A stretch of DNA of 64,000 nucleotides, from NCBI RefSeq assembly GCF_014697025.1, contig NZ_JACJRC010000025.1, forward strand, positions 1-64,000, in the 5' to 3' direction. Within the stretch, counting starts at the first letter, position 1. Every line of letters starts with the position of its first letter. The translations under genes and the position numbers were made by a program. This stretch comes from Alkalinema sp. FACHB-956. Its GTDB lineage: Bacteria > Cyanobacteriota > Cyanobacteriia > Leptolyngbyales > Leptolyngbyaceae. Positions 44,538-54,107 of this stretch are shown here, one piece after another. The notes beneath the pieces were generated by a model that did not search any database, was not told where the DNA came from, and saw only the letters and a program-made list of their open reading frames with translations.

Positions 44538-45317
44538 CTACCATGTTAATTGATTGGGAGAGAGTTTATGACGATTACACTGGATCTGCGCAACTTCACC
44601 GCTGCGCAGGGTGATGACTCGATCGGCCATGGCGGCAATCCCAGCGTTATGGGTAATCACTGCCGTCGTGGTTCCCAGGTCTTGATTGACCTGCGCTAGG
44701 GCTTCTAAGACCAATTGCCCTGTACGGAAATCCAAGGCTCCCGTGGGTTCATCACATAGGAGTACTTCAGGCCGTTTAGCGATCGCTCTGGCAATGGCGA
44801 CGCGCTGCTGTTCCCCTCCGGACATTTGGGAAGGAAAATGATCCAACCGATCGGCCAATCCCACCATGGCTAGGGCTTCCGCTGGCTTCATCGGATGCCG
44901 CACTAATTCCGTCACCAAAGCCACATTTTCACGGGCCGTTAAGCTGGGGATCAGATTATAAAACTGGAAAATAAAGCCCACACAATCGCGCCGGAATTTG
45001 GTCAGTTCCCGATCGTTAGCATGGGTCAACTCCCAATTGTGAAACCAGACCGATCCAGTTGAAGGAATGTCTAACCCTCCTAAAATATTTAACAAGGTCG
45101 ATTTGCCGCTTCCCGATGGCCCCAGCAAGACGACAAACTCTCCTGCATAGAGATCTAAATCGACGGATTGGAGGGCTTGGACTTCCACTTCGCCCATCCG
45201 ATAGGTTTTGCTCAACTGCTCAATGTGAAAAATCACCTCACCGATCGCTTCCGGTTCAGACGGGGGATAATAACCATGAGAAGCCCGCGAACAATCCAGG
45301 GGGGGCTGCGCTTGCAT
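44538..45317 (-). CDS. ABC exporter ATP-binding protein (DevA/LolD/MacB-like)
   Basis: A 259-residue ATPase with Walker [13 protein letters not shown]-loop [14 protein letters not shown], signature [19 protein letters not shown], Walker [13 protein letters not shown] and H-loop TAVITHN. The Q-loop and signature variants are those of the MacB/LolD/DevA group, which works with FtsX-type permeases, so it probably pairs with the permease at 40558-42921 and the adaptor at 38894-40351. The N-terminal 30 residues (up to [20 protein letters not shown]) extend beyond the usual start. It is not adjacent to its partners: the hydroxylase and the pentapeptide-repeat gene lie between. Confidence 0.92.
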   Translation of the reverse strand: MQAQPPLDCSRASHGYYPPSEPEAIGEVIFHIEQLSKTYRMGEVEVQALQSVDLDLYAGEFVVLLGPSGSGKSTLLNILGGLDIPSTGSVWFHNWELTHANDRELTKFRRDCVGFIFQFYNLIPSLTARENVALVTELVRHPMKPAEALAMVGLADRLDHFPSQMSGGEQQRVAIARAIAKRPEVLLCDEPTGALDFRTGQLVLEALAQVNQDLGTTTAVITHNAGIAAMADRVITLRSGEVAQIQCNRHKLSPNQLTW

Positions 45318-45467
45318 AAATTAGCCTCCAGCAATGCTGGGAGATGGATTCCTAATTTATACGTGAACATCTTGAGTGCTTTGTGAGGATGACAGCCCTG
45401 CCATGGCTGGCTCTAGCTAGCTCCCACTTGTAGCGAGTTCAAACTAGAGGTCAATCAAGACTGTGGG

Positions 45468-46976
45468 CTACAGAATAGGGGCTAATAGCCGAGAAATGCG
45501 GGCTGCTAACTTGAATCCCCACGATCGATGATCGTAGGTGGTTAATTTAACAGGAGCCGCCCGTTGGAAATCCTGTACTAACATGCTTTCAATGTGCTGA
45601 ATGCTGTGCGGCGTGGCCATCATCACTGTCATTTCAAAATTGAGAAAAAACGATCGATTGTCCAAATTAACGCTACCAACCCCCCCTAAGCGATCGTCGA
45701 TTAAAATGACCTTCTGGTGCATGAAACCCGCTTGATAGCGATAGAGCTTGACCCCCGCCGATTGCATTTCGTTGTAGTAGGAAAAGGCACAGAGGTAGAC
45801 GAGCAAATGATCGGGCCGATCGGGCAGCAAAATGCGCACATCCACCCCCCGCAAGGCTGCTAACTTGAGCGCAGTCAGGGTTGCCCCATCGGGGACAAAA
45901 TACGGGCTAGCAATCCAAAGACGGGTTTGGGCTTGATTGATGATATTAACGAAAAATAGCAGACAGGCCGGTAGGCGATCGGCAGGCCCGGTGGGAAAAA
46001 TTAGCACGGATTCTGGCGTTGCTAGGGCTTCTAGTGCTGTTGTCGTGGGGGCTGGGGTAATCCGCCAGGAAACGCTGGGAATCTTGCGCGTGGCCCAGTA
46101 CCAATCCCCCAGAAAAACACATTGCACACATTGCACCGCAGGGCCTTGTAGTCGGAGGGCCGTATCGCGCCAGGGAGAGAGGGGCGGATGTTTGCCGAGA
46201 TATTCATCCCCAATGTTTAACCCTCCCACGATCGCGACTCTGCCATCCGCCACTAGAATTTTGCGATGGTTGCGGAAATTGATTTGGAAGCGATTGCCCC
46301 GGCCTCGTGTGCTTTTAAACACGCCGATCGTAATCCCCGATCTCTGCAATGATTGCACATAGCGTTTGGATAGACCATGGGAACCGATGCCATCGTACAG
46401 GATGTAAATGCGGACACCGGCTTGCGCTTTAGCGATTAAGGTTTCGCGGAACTGATTGCCAATGCCATCATCTTGTAGGATATACATTTGCAATAAAATA
46501 TAGTCCTGGGCCTCCGCGATCGCCTGCAACATCGCTTCATAGGTCTGTATGCCGTCAATTAACAGTTCCGTTTGGTTATCCGTTGTAAAAGGCAGAGGGC
46601 AAAGGGTTTCGGCAAGGTGCTGGACGGGTTCTAGTGCCGGATCAAGGGCTATCCGGTATTGGATAAGGGGTTGGAAAGCCGCTTCAATATGTTGACGATG
46701 GTCTGAGTAGGCACTGTATAAAAGTTCCGCATAGCCGTGGAAGCGACGACGACCAAAAATCCAATAGAGGGGAATGGCTGCCCAGGGGAGCAAAATTAGC
46801 GAAAGGCTCCAAGCGATCGCACCTCGGGACGATCGAACTGACATCACCGCATGGGCTGCATAAAATACGCCCAGAGTTTGCACAGTCCCCAGAAGTAAGC
46901 TAAAAACTAAAACAGCTTGAGCAGAGGACAGAAACGGCAGAGACTGTAATAGGTGTAGCAAGAGAGTCTCTAGCAC
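45468..46976 (-). CDS. cls: Cardiolipin synthase (phospholipase D family)
   Basis: A membrane enzyme joining two phosphatidylglycerols into cardiolipin and glycerol. Two N-terminal helices (about 20-45 and 52-74, ending PLYWIFGRRRFHGY) are typical of bacterial Cls. The two HKD motifs are His237/Lys239/Asp244 (NHRKILVADGRVAIVGGLN) and His420/Lys422/Asp427 (MHQKVILIDDRLGGVGSVNL). The length of 502 residues is normal. The start overlaps the end of the upstream endonuclease/exonuclease/phosphatase gene by 7 nt, so the two are translationally coupled. Cardiolipin content in cyanobacteria is generally low, so another phosphatidyl transfer is possible. Confidence 0.93.
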   Translation of the reverse strand: MLETLLLHLLQSLPFLSSAQAVLVFSLLLGTVQTLGVFYAAHAVMSVRSSRGAIAWSLSLILLPWAAIPLYWIFGRRRFHGYAELLYSAYSDHRQHIEAAFQPLIQYRIALDPALEPVQHLAETLCPLPFTTDNQTELLIDGIQTYEAMLQAIAEAQDYILLQMYILQDDGIGNQFRETLIAKAQAGVRIYILYDGIGSHGLSKRYVQSLQRSGITIGVFKSTRGRGNRFQINFRNHRKILVADGRVAIVGGLNIGDEYLGKHPPLSPWRDTALRLQGPAVQCVQCVFLGDWYWATRKIPSVSWRITPAPTTTALEALATPESVLIFPTGPADRLPACLLFFVNIINQAQTRLWIASPYFVPDGATLTALKLAALRGVDVRILLPDRPDHLLVYLCAFSYYNEMQSAGVKLYRYQAGFMHQKVILIDDRLGGVGSVNLDNRSFFLNFEMTVMMATPHSIQHIESMLVQDFQRAAPVKLTTYDHRSWGFKLAARISRLLAPIL

Positions 46977-48049
46977 GTTAGCTCTAGCAATAGGGGTTTA
47001 TGGTCAGAGGACGTGATACTGCCAATGACCTTAGCTGTGGTGGTGGTTTGGTGAAAGCCACGATAAAACACGTAGTCTAAGGGGGGAGATAAAAGAAAAC
47101 GCTTAATTTGCCCAGTATCCCAGCTCGGGAAAACTGCTTGGGTCAGGCCCAAGCGTTGGGTCATACGCTGTAGACAATGCCAGCGCGATCGCGACCAGGT
47201 GTTGAAATCGCCGGAAAAGACGATCAGGCCATCATGGTCAGCCATCCGCTGTTCTAGGGTGTCCAGCTGCGCCTGAAATTTTTTCAGTTCGACGAAATTA
47301 ATGAGATGGGCATTGACGGTCAGTAAGCGATCGGGGCGAGAATGGGTCGGTTGATCCCCGCTAGGTGCGATCGCGTATTCTGTACACAAGGCAACTTTTG
47401 GCGTTTTCGCGATCGGTTCATGGTGATCGGTCAGAATGGACTGCCGTCGGGTGCACTGGACGACCCCTGCCGTCAGGACGCCCGAGTAGGTTTGGTGATA
47501 GGTATCGAGAAAATTGGGGGCAAAGCTCCAGGCTAACTCCGTTAAGGCGGGTAGATGGCGGCGTTGGGCGCAAAGGCGAACCTCCTGTAAAAACACCAAA
47601 TGGGGGCGGTGGGTGCGCAACAGGGTCGTAAAGTCGCGATACCAAGCGAGGTCGTGGTTGTTTTTGGCAATATTCCAATTGAGGATCCGTAGGGAAGATC
47701 CCACGAGGGCTGGCGGTTCCACCCAGGACACCTCGTCCAGAGAAGCAGTGTTAGAAGCAGTGTCCGTAGAAGCAGTGTCCATAGAAGTGCTGACACTGGC
47801 CGCAGAAGGATTAGACTGCAATTTCCTAGACCGAGGCTGTAACAGCGCAGGTTGATCGATAATGGCAGTGGATTGCCGACAAAACCGTTGGGACGGCAGC
47901 CAGGTCGGGACATTGAAGAGTTGGGTTAAAGGCATTCGCAAAGAACTTGATCCCCTAAAACAACGATAGATGAGGGTGCGGGTATCCCCGGAATCGGCAG
48001 TGCGTGCGGACGTGAGAGGCGAGATTGACGCAATGGGGAAACCTTCCAT
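46970..48049 (-). CDS. Endonuclease/exonuclease/phosphatase-fold protein
   Basis: The EEP fold is shown by LRILNWNIAKNN, LVFLQEVRLC, VFSGDFNTWSRSRW and the final SSDHKPLLLEL, giving the Asn, Glu, Asp/Asn and Asp-His catalytic residues. Family members cleave phosphodiesters in DNA, RNA, inositol lipids or sphingolipids. The first 110 residues are not part of the fold; they include a low-complexity SMDTASTDTASNTASLDEVS stretch made by a short DNA repeat. The ATG at 47933-47935 (MPLTQLFNVPTW) may be the true start. It overlaps cls by 7 nt, so a role with phospholipid head groups is more attractive than one in DNA repair, but this is an inference. Confidence 0.82.
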   Translation of the reverse strand: MEGFPIASISPLTSARTADSGDTRTLIYRCFRGSSSLRMPLTQLFNVPTWLPSQRFCRQSTAIIDQPALLQPRSRKLQSNPSAASVSTSMDTASTDTASNTASLDEVSWVEPPALVGSSLRILNWNIAKNNHDLAWYRDFTTLLRTHRPHLVFLQEVRLCAQRRHLPALTELAWSFAPNFLDTYHQTYSGVLTAGVVQCTRRQSILTDHHEPIAKTPKVALCTEYAIAPSGDQPTHSRPDRLLTVNAHLINFVELKKFQAQLDTLEQRMADHDGLIVFSGDFNTWSRSRWHCLQRMTQRLGLTQAVFPSWDTGQIKRFLLSPPLDYVFYRGFHQTTTTAKVIGSITSSDHKPLLLELTC

Positions 48050-48268
48050 TGGCCGAGAGCGTAATGAGGCTCCAGTACTGCTAGGTTAACACTTGAGAAA
48101 ATTTGTGATTTTGAAGAAAAATCTGGTGGCCTGTGCTGCGATCTCGGGGATGGGAATGATTTAGCCATCAGACCGTTTGGGAGAACTGTGTAAGATAGGG
48201 ACTGTGTGTTCGGTGTGCCATTCGACGAGGTATTTCGCCAAACCGGTATTCCCTCACCCTGACTTGGT

Positions 48269-50929
48269 ATGGTTTTTTCTTCTCCTTTGCCTTCTTCCCC
48301 GGCTCTCCAGCAAATCGTAGATCCCGATCCCCTGCGGCTCAGCCCGTCCACGACGGTGCCTGACGCGATCGCGCTAATGCTGCAAAGCCAAGCCACTCGC
48401 TGTGAAGTTGAGGACGAGATCGACTCTCAGGCAAGCGATTCAGGGACAACCCCAGTGGCGCGATCGCAGGGCTGTGCTTTGGTCGTAAAGGACGATCGTC
48501 TGGTGGGCGTGTTTACGGAGCAGGACGTGGTCAAACTGCTGGCCTCTGAACGGGCGATCGCGCAGTTGACCCTAGCGGATGTGGTGGCTCCAGATTGCAT
48601 TACCTTGCCCCAAGCCACGTTGACCGATACGTTTGGGGTGCTGAATTATATGCGGGAGCACCGGGTGCGGTACTTGCCGATCGTCGATGGGGGGGGCGTT
48701 CCGGTGGGGCTGGTGACCCTGGACAACGTGCGCCAATCCCTGCGTCCGGAAAATATGCTGCGGGTGCGTCAGGTGTCGGAAATCATGACGCAATCGGTCA
48801 TCTATGCGCTGCCCGACGCCTCCCTGCTGCAAGTGGCACAACAAATGGCGCGCCATGGCATTAGTTGCATTGTGATTGCAACGGAAGAAGAGCTTGCCCG
48901 TGATTCAGCCCGTGATTCAGCTCCCAGCCAAAACGCAGGTGGGGGTCTCCGCCCTGTAGGGATTTTGACTGAGCGGGATATGGTGCAGTTCCATCGACTC
49001 GAACTGGATTTCGCCACAACTCCGGCTAGGGCGGTCATGAGTACGCCCGTGGTCTGCTTGCGGCCTGAGGACTCCCTGTGGCAGGTGCAGCAGGCCATGC
49101 AGGGTCGGCGGGTGCGGCGGGTGGTGGTGAAGGACGATCGGGGGGCGTTGGTTGGCTTGGTGACCCAGAGTAGTCTGCTGGCGATGTTTAATGCGGCGGA
49201 AATGGGGGTGATGATTCATGTCTTGCAGCAGGAAGTTGATCTAAAAACCCAACAGTTGCAACAAACGAACCAGCAGCTAGAGGTGGAAGTGGCCCAGCGG
49301 CGCGCAACGGAAGCGGTGTTACTACAAATGCAGTCAGATTTAGAACAACGGGTGGCCGAACGTACCGCAGCTTTAACGGAAATGAACCTGCGATTGCAGC
49401 AGGAAATGATCGATCGACAGCAAGCAGAACAAAAAATTCGAGAACAGGCTGCGCTGTTGGATATTGCCAATGATGCCATTTTTGTCCGGGACTTAGAGGC
49501 CAAAATTCTCTACTGGAATAAGGGTGCGGAGCGGATGTATGGCTGGTCGCAGGCAGAAGCGATCGGGCAAAATGTCAATCATTTGTTATATCGCGATCCG
49601 ATGCCGTTGCAAAATGCTCTGGACATCACGCTGCAACAGGGGGCGTGGCAAGGGGATCTGCATAAGTGTAATAAATTAGGCGAAGATTTAGTGGTGGAAA
49701 GTCGGTGGACATTGGTGCGCACCGAAGCGGGAGCCCCTCGGTTTATCTTAACGGTGGATACGGATATTACTGAGCGTAAGTTGTTGGAAGCGCAGTTTTT
49801 GCGGGCTCAACGGTTGGAAAGTTTGGGAACGCTGGCCAGCGGGATTGCCCATGATTTGAATAATATTCTGACGCCGGTGTTGGCGGTGAGTCAGTTGTTG
49901 CCCTTACGGTTGCCGAATCTGGATGAACCTAGCCAGCGATTGCTGACGATTTTGCGGGAGAGTGCCCAGCGCGGCAGTGACCTGGTGGCGCAAATTCTCT
50001 CCTTTGCGCGGGGTGGGGAAAGTCAACGATCGCGCCTGCAAATAGCAACCGTCCTGAATGAAGTGGCTCGTATTGCGAAGCAGACGTTTCCGAAGTCGAT
50101 CGAAATCCGCTTGACAGGGGCCAAGGCGGATCTGTGGGCTGTGTTGGCGGACAGTACTCAGTTGCATCAGGTGCTGATGAATTTAATCGTCAACGCTCGG
50201 GATGCCATGCCGGAAGGTGGAATCTTAACCCTCAGTGCAGAAAATGTGATTGTGGATGAAAGTTACGCGCGAATGCATTTCGATGCTGCTGTGGGTTCCT
50301 ACATTGCGATTACCGTGATGGATACGGGGTTGGGCATTGCACCGGAACTGCTCGATCGCATTTTTGAACCCTTTTTCACCACCAAAGAAATGGGTAAAGG
50401 GACAGGGCTGGGTCTATCTACCGCGATCGGCATTATTAAAGGCCATGGTGGATTTGTGAACGTCTATAGTGATGTAGGGCATGGCACGCGCTTTACGGTT
50501 TATTTACCTGCGGCCACCGATGGCAGTGAGACGGTTACCATCCCGGATTTACAGCCTTTAATGGGGAATGGCGAATGGATTTTGGTGGCTGATGATGAAG
50601 CGGCAATTCGAGAAATTACGAAGGCATCCTTGGAGGCGTATAACTATCGCGTCATGCTTGCCAATGATGGTGTGGATGCGATCGCGCTGTATGCAGAAAA
50701 TAAGGCTGAGGTGTTTGCGGTTTTATTAGATATTATGATGCCGCTACTAGATGCGCCAACGGTGATCAGAACACTGGTGAAAATGAATCCCAATGTGCAA
50801 ATTATTACGATGAGTGGACTCGCAGCCAACGAAGCGATCGCCCATGCTCGGACTGCCAATGTGCGATCGTTCCTGGCAAAACCTTTTACGGCCCATGATT
50901 TGCTGAGTGCGTTGCATCAATTGCGCTAA
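48269..50929 (+). CDS. Hybrid histidine kinase: four CBS domains, PAS, HisKA, HATPase and receiver
   Basis: An 886-residue cytoplasmic signalling protein. Two CBS pairs occupy about 15-150 and 165-300 (for example CALVVKDDRLVGVFTEQDVV; RYLPIVDGGGVPVGLVTLDN; VGILTERDMVQF; VVVKDDRGALVGLVTQSSLL). A coiled coil lies at about 310-395. A PAS domain (about 395-510, AIFVRDLEAKILYWNKGAER) is followed by a HisKA with GIAHDLNNILTP. The HATPase shows NLIVNARDAM, DTGLGIAPE and GKGTGLGLSTAI. A receiver domain ends the protein (VADDEAAI, phospho-Asp in LLDIMMPL, Lys in FLAKPF). CBS domains usually bind adenine nucleotides, so the kinase may read energy state. No transmembrane segment is present. It is divergent from the EEP/cls pair. 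Confidence 0.92.
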   Translation: MVFSSPLPSSPALQQIVDPDPLRLSPSTTVPDAIALMLQSQATRCEVEDEIDSQASDSGTTPVARSQGCALVVKDDRLVGVFTEQDVVKLLASERAIAQLTLADVVAPDCITLPQATLTDTFGVLNYMREHRVRYLPIVDGGGVPVGLVTLDNVRQSLRPENMLRVRQVSEIMTQSVIYALPDASLLQVAQQMARHGISCIVIATEEELARDSARDSAPSQNAGGGLRPVGILTERDMVQFHRLELDFATTPARAVMSTPVVCLRPEDSLWQVQQAMQGRRVRRVVVKDDRGALVGLVTQSSLLAMFNAAEMGVMIHVLQQEVDLKTQQLQQTNQQLEVEVAQRRATEAVLLQMQSDLEQRVAERTAALTEMNLRLQQEMIDRQQAEQKIREQAALLDIANDAIFVRDLEAKILYWNKGAERMYGWSQAEAIGQNVNHLLYRDPMPLQNALDITLQQGAWQGDLHKCNKLGEDLVVESRWTLVRTEAGAPRFILTVDTDITERKLLEAQFLRAQRLESLGTLASGIAHDLNNILTPVLAVSQLLPLRLPNLDEPSQRLLTILRESAQRGSDLVAQILSFARGGESQRSRLQIATVLNEVARIAKQTFPKSIEIRLTGAKADLWAVLADSTQLHQVLMNLIVNARDAMPEGGILTLSAENVIVDESYARMHFDAAVGSYIAITVMDTGLGIAPELLDRIFEPFFTTKEMGKGTGLGLSTAIGIIKGHGGFVNVYSDVGHGTRFTVYLPAATDGSETVTIPDLQPLMGNGEWILVADDEAAIREITKASLEAYNYRVMLANDGVDAIALYAENKAEVFAVLLDIMMPLLDAPTVIRTLVKMNPNVQIITMSGLAANEAIAHARTANVRSFLAKPFTAHDLLSALHQLR

Positions 50930-51043
50930 TCTGTTCTGGAGAGTATTGCTTCACAGGGCTACGGTTGCGATTCTCTTTACCGCAGAGAAATGATTGACCT
51001 TTTATAATAGCGAAGGAGCCCCTAGGAAGTAAGGTGGATTCCC

Positions 51044-52270
51044 ATGGTGATTTGGAGCAAACGATTAGCGAATGGGCTAGCCAAGGGGCTAATCAGTGCC
51101 AGTTTTGGTCTCTTGATGACGAGTTGTAGGGGGCTGCCTGGGGAGCAGGCGCGATCGCTACCCGACCCCAGCCTCAATCCTAGATCCAATGCGCCGACCA
51201 GCGTAACCCAAAACATTCGGCAAACCACGATCGTAGAAGGGCTAGAACGGCCTTGGAGTCTGGCTTGGCTACCGGATGGCGGGATGCTGATTACGGAAAA
51301 AGCGGGACGACTGCGCTTGGTGAAAAACGGCCAACTGGACCCGACCCCGATCGCCGGGGTACCAGAAGTCTTAACGGTAGGCCAAGCGGGACTGTTGGAT
51401 ATTTCGCTCCATCCACAGTTTGCGCAGAATCGTTGGGTGTACCTAACCTATTCCCATGGGACGCCGGAGGCCAATCGCACTCGCTTAGCCAGAGCAACTT
51501 TTGATGGCAAAGCTTTACGGGATTTGCGCGTTATTTTTGAAGTCTCGCAGACGAAATCCGAGGGGCAGCATTTTGGCTCCCGTTTGGTCTGGCTGCCGGA
51601 TAATACCTTTCTGCTCGCGATCGGGGATGGGGGGAATCCCCCGGTTTCCCTGAATGGCGCGTTGATCCGTGAACAAGCCCAAAATTTGCAAAGTCGATTA
51701 GGCAAAATTGTGCGTCTGAAGGAGGATGGTTCTCCCGCACCGGATAATCCCTTTGTTGGACAAAAGACGGTTGATCCTGCAATCTGGAGCTACGGGCACC
51801 GCAATATTCAAGGGTTAGCGATCGATGCCAAGACCGGCCAAGTGTGGGCGACGGAGCATGGAGCGCGCGGCGGCGATGAACTGAACCGGATTGAGTCAGG
51901 ACAGAATTATGGTTGGCCCCGAGTCACCTACAGTCGTGAATATGCTGGGGGAGAAATTTCGCAGGTGCGATCGCAACCGGGTATGGTTGATCCGAAATTA
52001 GTGTGGACTCCAGCGATCGCACCGTCTGGACTGACGGTCTATCGCGGCGATCGTGTTCCCGCTTGGCAGGGGCATTTGTTTGCTGGAGGTTTAGTATCCC
52101 AGGATATTCGACAGATTCAATTGGATGATCAGGGTGCGGTGGTGAACCAACAACAGATTCCCATTAGTCAGCGGGTGCGGGATGTGCGCCAAGGGCCGGA
52201 TGGATGGCTCTATGTTCTAACGGATGCAGCCAATGGGCGATTAATTCGGCTGGAACCGATCGCGAATTAG
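51044..52270 (+). CDS. PQQ-dependent aldose sugar dehydrogenase-like lipoprotein (YliI family)
   Basis: A six-bladed propeller dehydrogenase of 408 residues. The N-terminus has a signal peptide with lipobox LMTSC (about residues 24-28). Family motifs include VEGLERPWSLAWLPDGGMLI, AGLLDISLHPQF, GDGGNPPVSLNGA, WSYGHRNIQGLAID and ATEHGARGGDELNRIESGQN with YGWP following. The latter two carry PQQ- and Ca-binding residues. It would oxidise sugars in the periplasm, passing electrons to the respiratory chain; whether the host makes PQQ cannot be told here. It stands 115 nt after the hybrid kinase and faces the dioxygenase gene. Confidence 0.9.
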   Translation: MVIWSKRLANGLAKGLISASFGLLMTSCRGLPGEQARSLPDPSLNPRSNAPTSVTQNIRQTTIVEGLERPWSLAWLPDGGMLITEKAGRLRLVKNGQLDPTPIAGVPEVLTVGQAGLLDISLHPQFAQNRWVYLTYSHGTPEANRTRLARATFDGKALRDLRVIFEVSQTKSEGQHFGSRLVWLPDNTFLLAIGDGGNPPVSLNGALIREQAQNLQSRLGKIVRLKEDGSPAPDNPFVGQKTVDPAIWSYGHRNIQGLAIDAKTGQVWATEHGARGGDELNRIESGQNYGWPRVTYSREYAGGEISQVRSQPGMVDPKLVWTPAIAPSGLTVYRGDRVPAWQGHLFAGGLVSQDIRQIQLDDQGAVVNQQQIPISQRVRDVRQGPDGWLYVLTDAANGRLIRLEPIAN

Positions 52271-52289
52271 ATGCTGGATTGGGTTGCAG

Positions 52290-53066
52290 TTAGCGATCCA
52301 GTTGCAAGCCAATCTCAAAGGTGGCAGTGTATCCTTGTCCGGCGGGGTTGAGGGTCAATAACAGTTGCTCGCCCCCCTCTTGGTAAATGCCGTCGTCTGC
52401 ATTGCGGGTCGATCGTTGGCCCTTGCTGCGGTAGGGCGATTGGCTGTGGACACGATCGGTCACCGCATCATTAAAATAGAGTTGGGAGGTAAATTCATAA
52501 TTTTGACCGGAACGCTCAGTCAAACGAATTTTGAAATGGATATGGACCGTTCTACCGGGATACCAGCCGGGATAGATCGTGATAAATTGTGCCACACCCT
52601 CATCGTTGGTCAGTTGATAACCCCGGAGGAAGTTTTGACCGATCGTAGTAAAACTTCGATCCTGCACATCAGAATATACACCAGCGGCATCACAATGCCA
52701 AATATCGACCATCGCTCCCGCAATCGGTTGGCAGCGATCGGAGGTGATTTGAGAAACTCTAAACTGCAACGCTAAAGGAATTCCTGAACGAATGGTTTGA
52801 TCACTCGTATTGCTGCGAATATCCGATCGCTTGAGTTTTTCATCAACAAAGTAGGGGCCTTCGGTCTGGGTGGGGCGTGCGATACAGCCCGGTAATCCCC
52901 GAGTGAAATTACTAGCAGCTAGGGAAGAGGCTTTGGGTTGGGAAGGGCGAGACTCGGCACGCTTGCTAACACAACCCATGAGGAACATCGCACTGGCTGC
53001 TCGTCCGATCGCGAGGGCTTGGCGACGGTTGAATCGTTTTTTAACAATCCAGTGGTTTTGTTGCAT
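52290..53066 (-). CDS. Exported intradiol ring-cleavage dioxygenase-like protein
   Basis: A 258-residue protein of the protocatechuate 3,4-dioxygenase beta-type family. The start RRQALAIGRAASAMFLMGC has twin Arg and a lipobox, so Tat export as a lipoprotein is likely. The intradiol core begins PTQTEGPYFVDE. Candidate Fe(III) ligands are Tyr131 (GVYSDV), Tyr169 (GWYPGR), His175 and His177 (VHIHFK), the usual Tyr2-His2 set. Canonical enzymes cleave catechols in the cytoplasm, so an extracytoplasmic version may act on other aromatic or quinone substrates, or have another role. Its stop lies 19 nt from the convergent sugar dehydrogenase stop. Confidence 0.85.
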   Translation of the reverse strand: MQQNHWIVKKRFNRRQALAIGRAASAMFLMGCVSKRAESRPSQPKASSLAASNFTRGLPGCIARPTQTEGPYFVDEKLKRSDIRSNTSDQTIRSGIPLALQFRVSQITSDRCQPIAGAMVDIWHCDAAGVYSDVQDRSFTTIGQNFLRGYQLTNDEGVAQFITIYPGWYPGRTVHIHFKIRLTERSGQNYEFTSQLYFNDAVTDRVHSQSPYRSKGQRSTRNADDGIYQEGGEQLLLTLNPAGQGYTATFEIGLQLDR

Positions 53067-53354
53067 GTTCGATCGTCTAATTATTGAGATTACGGATACT
53101 TGTGTAACTGGCTAAGGGGCATCCAGGGATAGCACAGGATGAATTCCCAATTAATTTTAGAAGAACTGAGGGGAACAACGACTGGCGATGGGGATTGAGG
53201 GCTCAGTGCTCAGCGCTGGATTGAGTGTGGTGTGCTGGGGGATGATGGAAAGTTGAGGCGATCGTGGGATCCCGAGATGACAAGGGGATGGTCGTTTTAC
53301 CAATCCCCAAAGTTTGTCAGTCAAACAACGGGCACCCTGATGAACTGCCCCTGG

Positions 53355-54107
53355 TTAGGAGGATTGACCAGGCGCAGGAGGCAGTCCCTGGTTGGGGCCT
53401 TGGCCTTCGGGGGGACGGGGCGGAATCCCTAATGCATCAATTAACTGCTGTTCCGTAACGCCTAATTTAGCGGCGGCGGCCTTCAGGTTAGGGCGAGGGG
53501 GACGTTGTCCGGATTGGCCGTTGGGCGGTTCGCTGGGGGGATTGGCGGGAATGCCGAGGGCTGCTTTCAGTTGCGCTTCCGTGACGCCTAATTTGGCGGC
53601 GGCGGCCTTCAGGTCGGGCTTGGGTGGGTGGGGCGGCAATCCCAGGGCGTTGACGAGCTTCTGTTCCGAAATCCCCAATTTGGCAGCGGCACCCTTGATA
53701 TCCAGTTTCGGGGGACGTTTTTGGCCTTGTCCATTCTGTGCCATAGGCCCATTCTGGCCGTTGAGTTGACCGTTTGTTTGACCATTCGGTTGACCATTCG
53801 GTTGACCATTCGGTTGACCGTTTGCGCCAGGAGGATTAGCCGGAACGCCGAGGGCTGCTTTCAATTGCGCTTCGGTAATGCCCAGCTTGGCGGCGGCGGC
53901 GGCAAAGTCAATGCGGGGGGGCTGTCGCCGTTGGCCGTTGGCGGGATTGCCGGGTTGGCCAGAATTTTGATTTTGGGCGATCGCGTTGCCGTTGGCGGAA
54001 TGACCGTTAGCAGGCCGAGCCAAACTGCTGGAGGCCAAACTCACACAGCCCACGGCCCCTAACAGCACAGGAATCACTACCAAAGCTAAACGTTGAGGTT
54101 GACGCAT
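53355..54107 (-). CDS. Secreted repeat protein with four AAAKLG-type helical repeats and an NGQ tract
   Basis: From the ATG at 54105-54107 (AGGA 8 nt upstream) the protein has about 250 residues. A signal segment is followed by a Gly/Asn/Pro/Gln-rich chain. Four copies of a 26-residue unit are spread along it: AAAAKLGITEAQLKAALGVP, GAAAKLGISEQKLVNALGLP, AAAAKLGVTEAQLKAALGIP and AAAAKLGVTEQQLIDALGIP. Between copies 1 and 2 is an NGQPNGQ tract encoded by 12-bp repeats at about 53762-53826. The helix unit looks like a small helix-turn-helix fold but no function is known. It is divergent from the two-component system at 54325 and is its likely target or signal partner. The longer frame to 54161 is less likely. 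Confidence 0.72.
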   Translation of the reverse strand: MRQPQRLALVVIPVLLGAVGCVSLASSSLARPANGHSANGNAIAQNQNSGQPGNPANGQRRQPPRIDFAAAAAKLGITEAQLKAALGVPANPPGANGQPNGQPNGQPNGQTNGQLNGQNGPMAQNGQGQKRPPKLDIKGAAAKLGISEQKLVNALGLPPHPPKPDLKAAAAKLGVTEAQLKAALGIPANPPSEPPNGQSGQRPPRPNLKAAAAKLGVTEQQLIDALGIPPRPPEGQGPNQGLPPAPGQSS

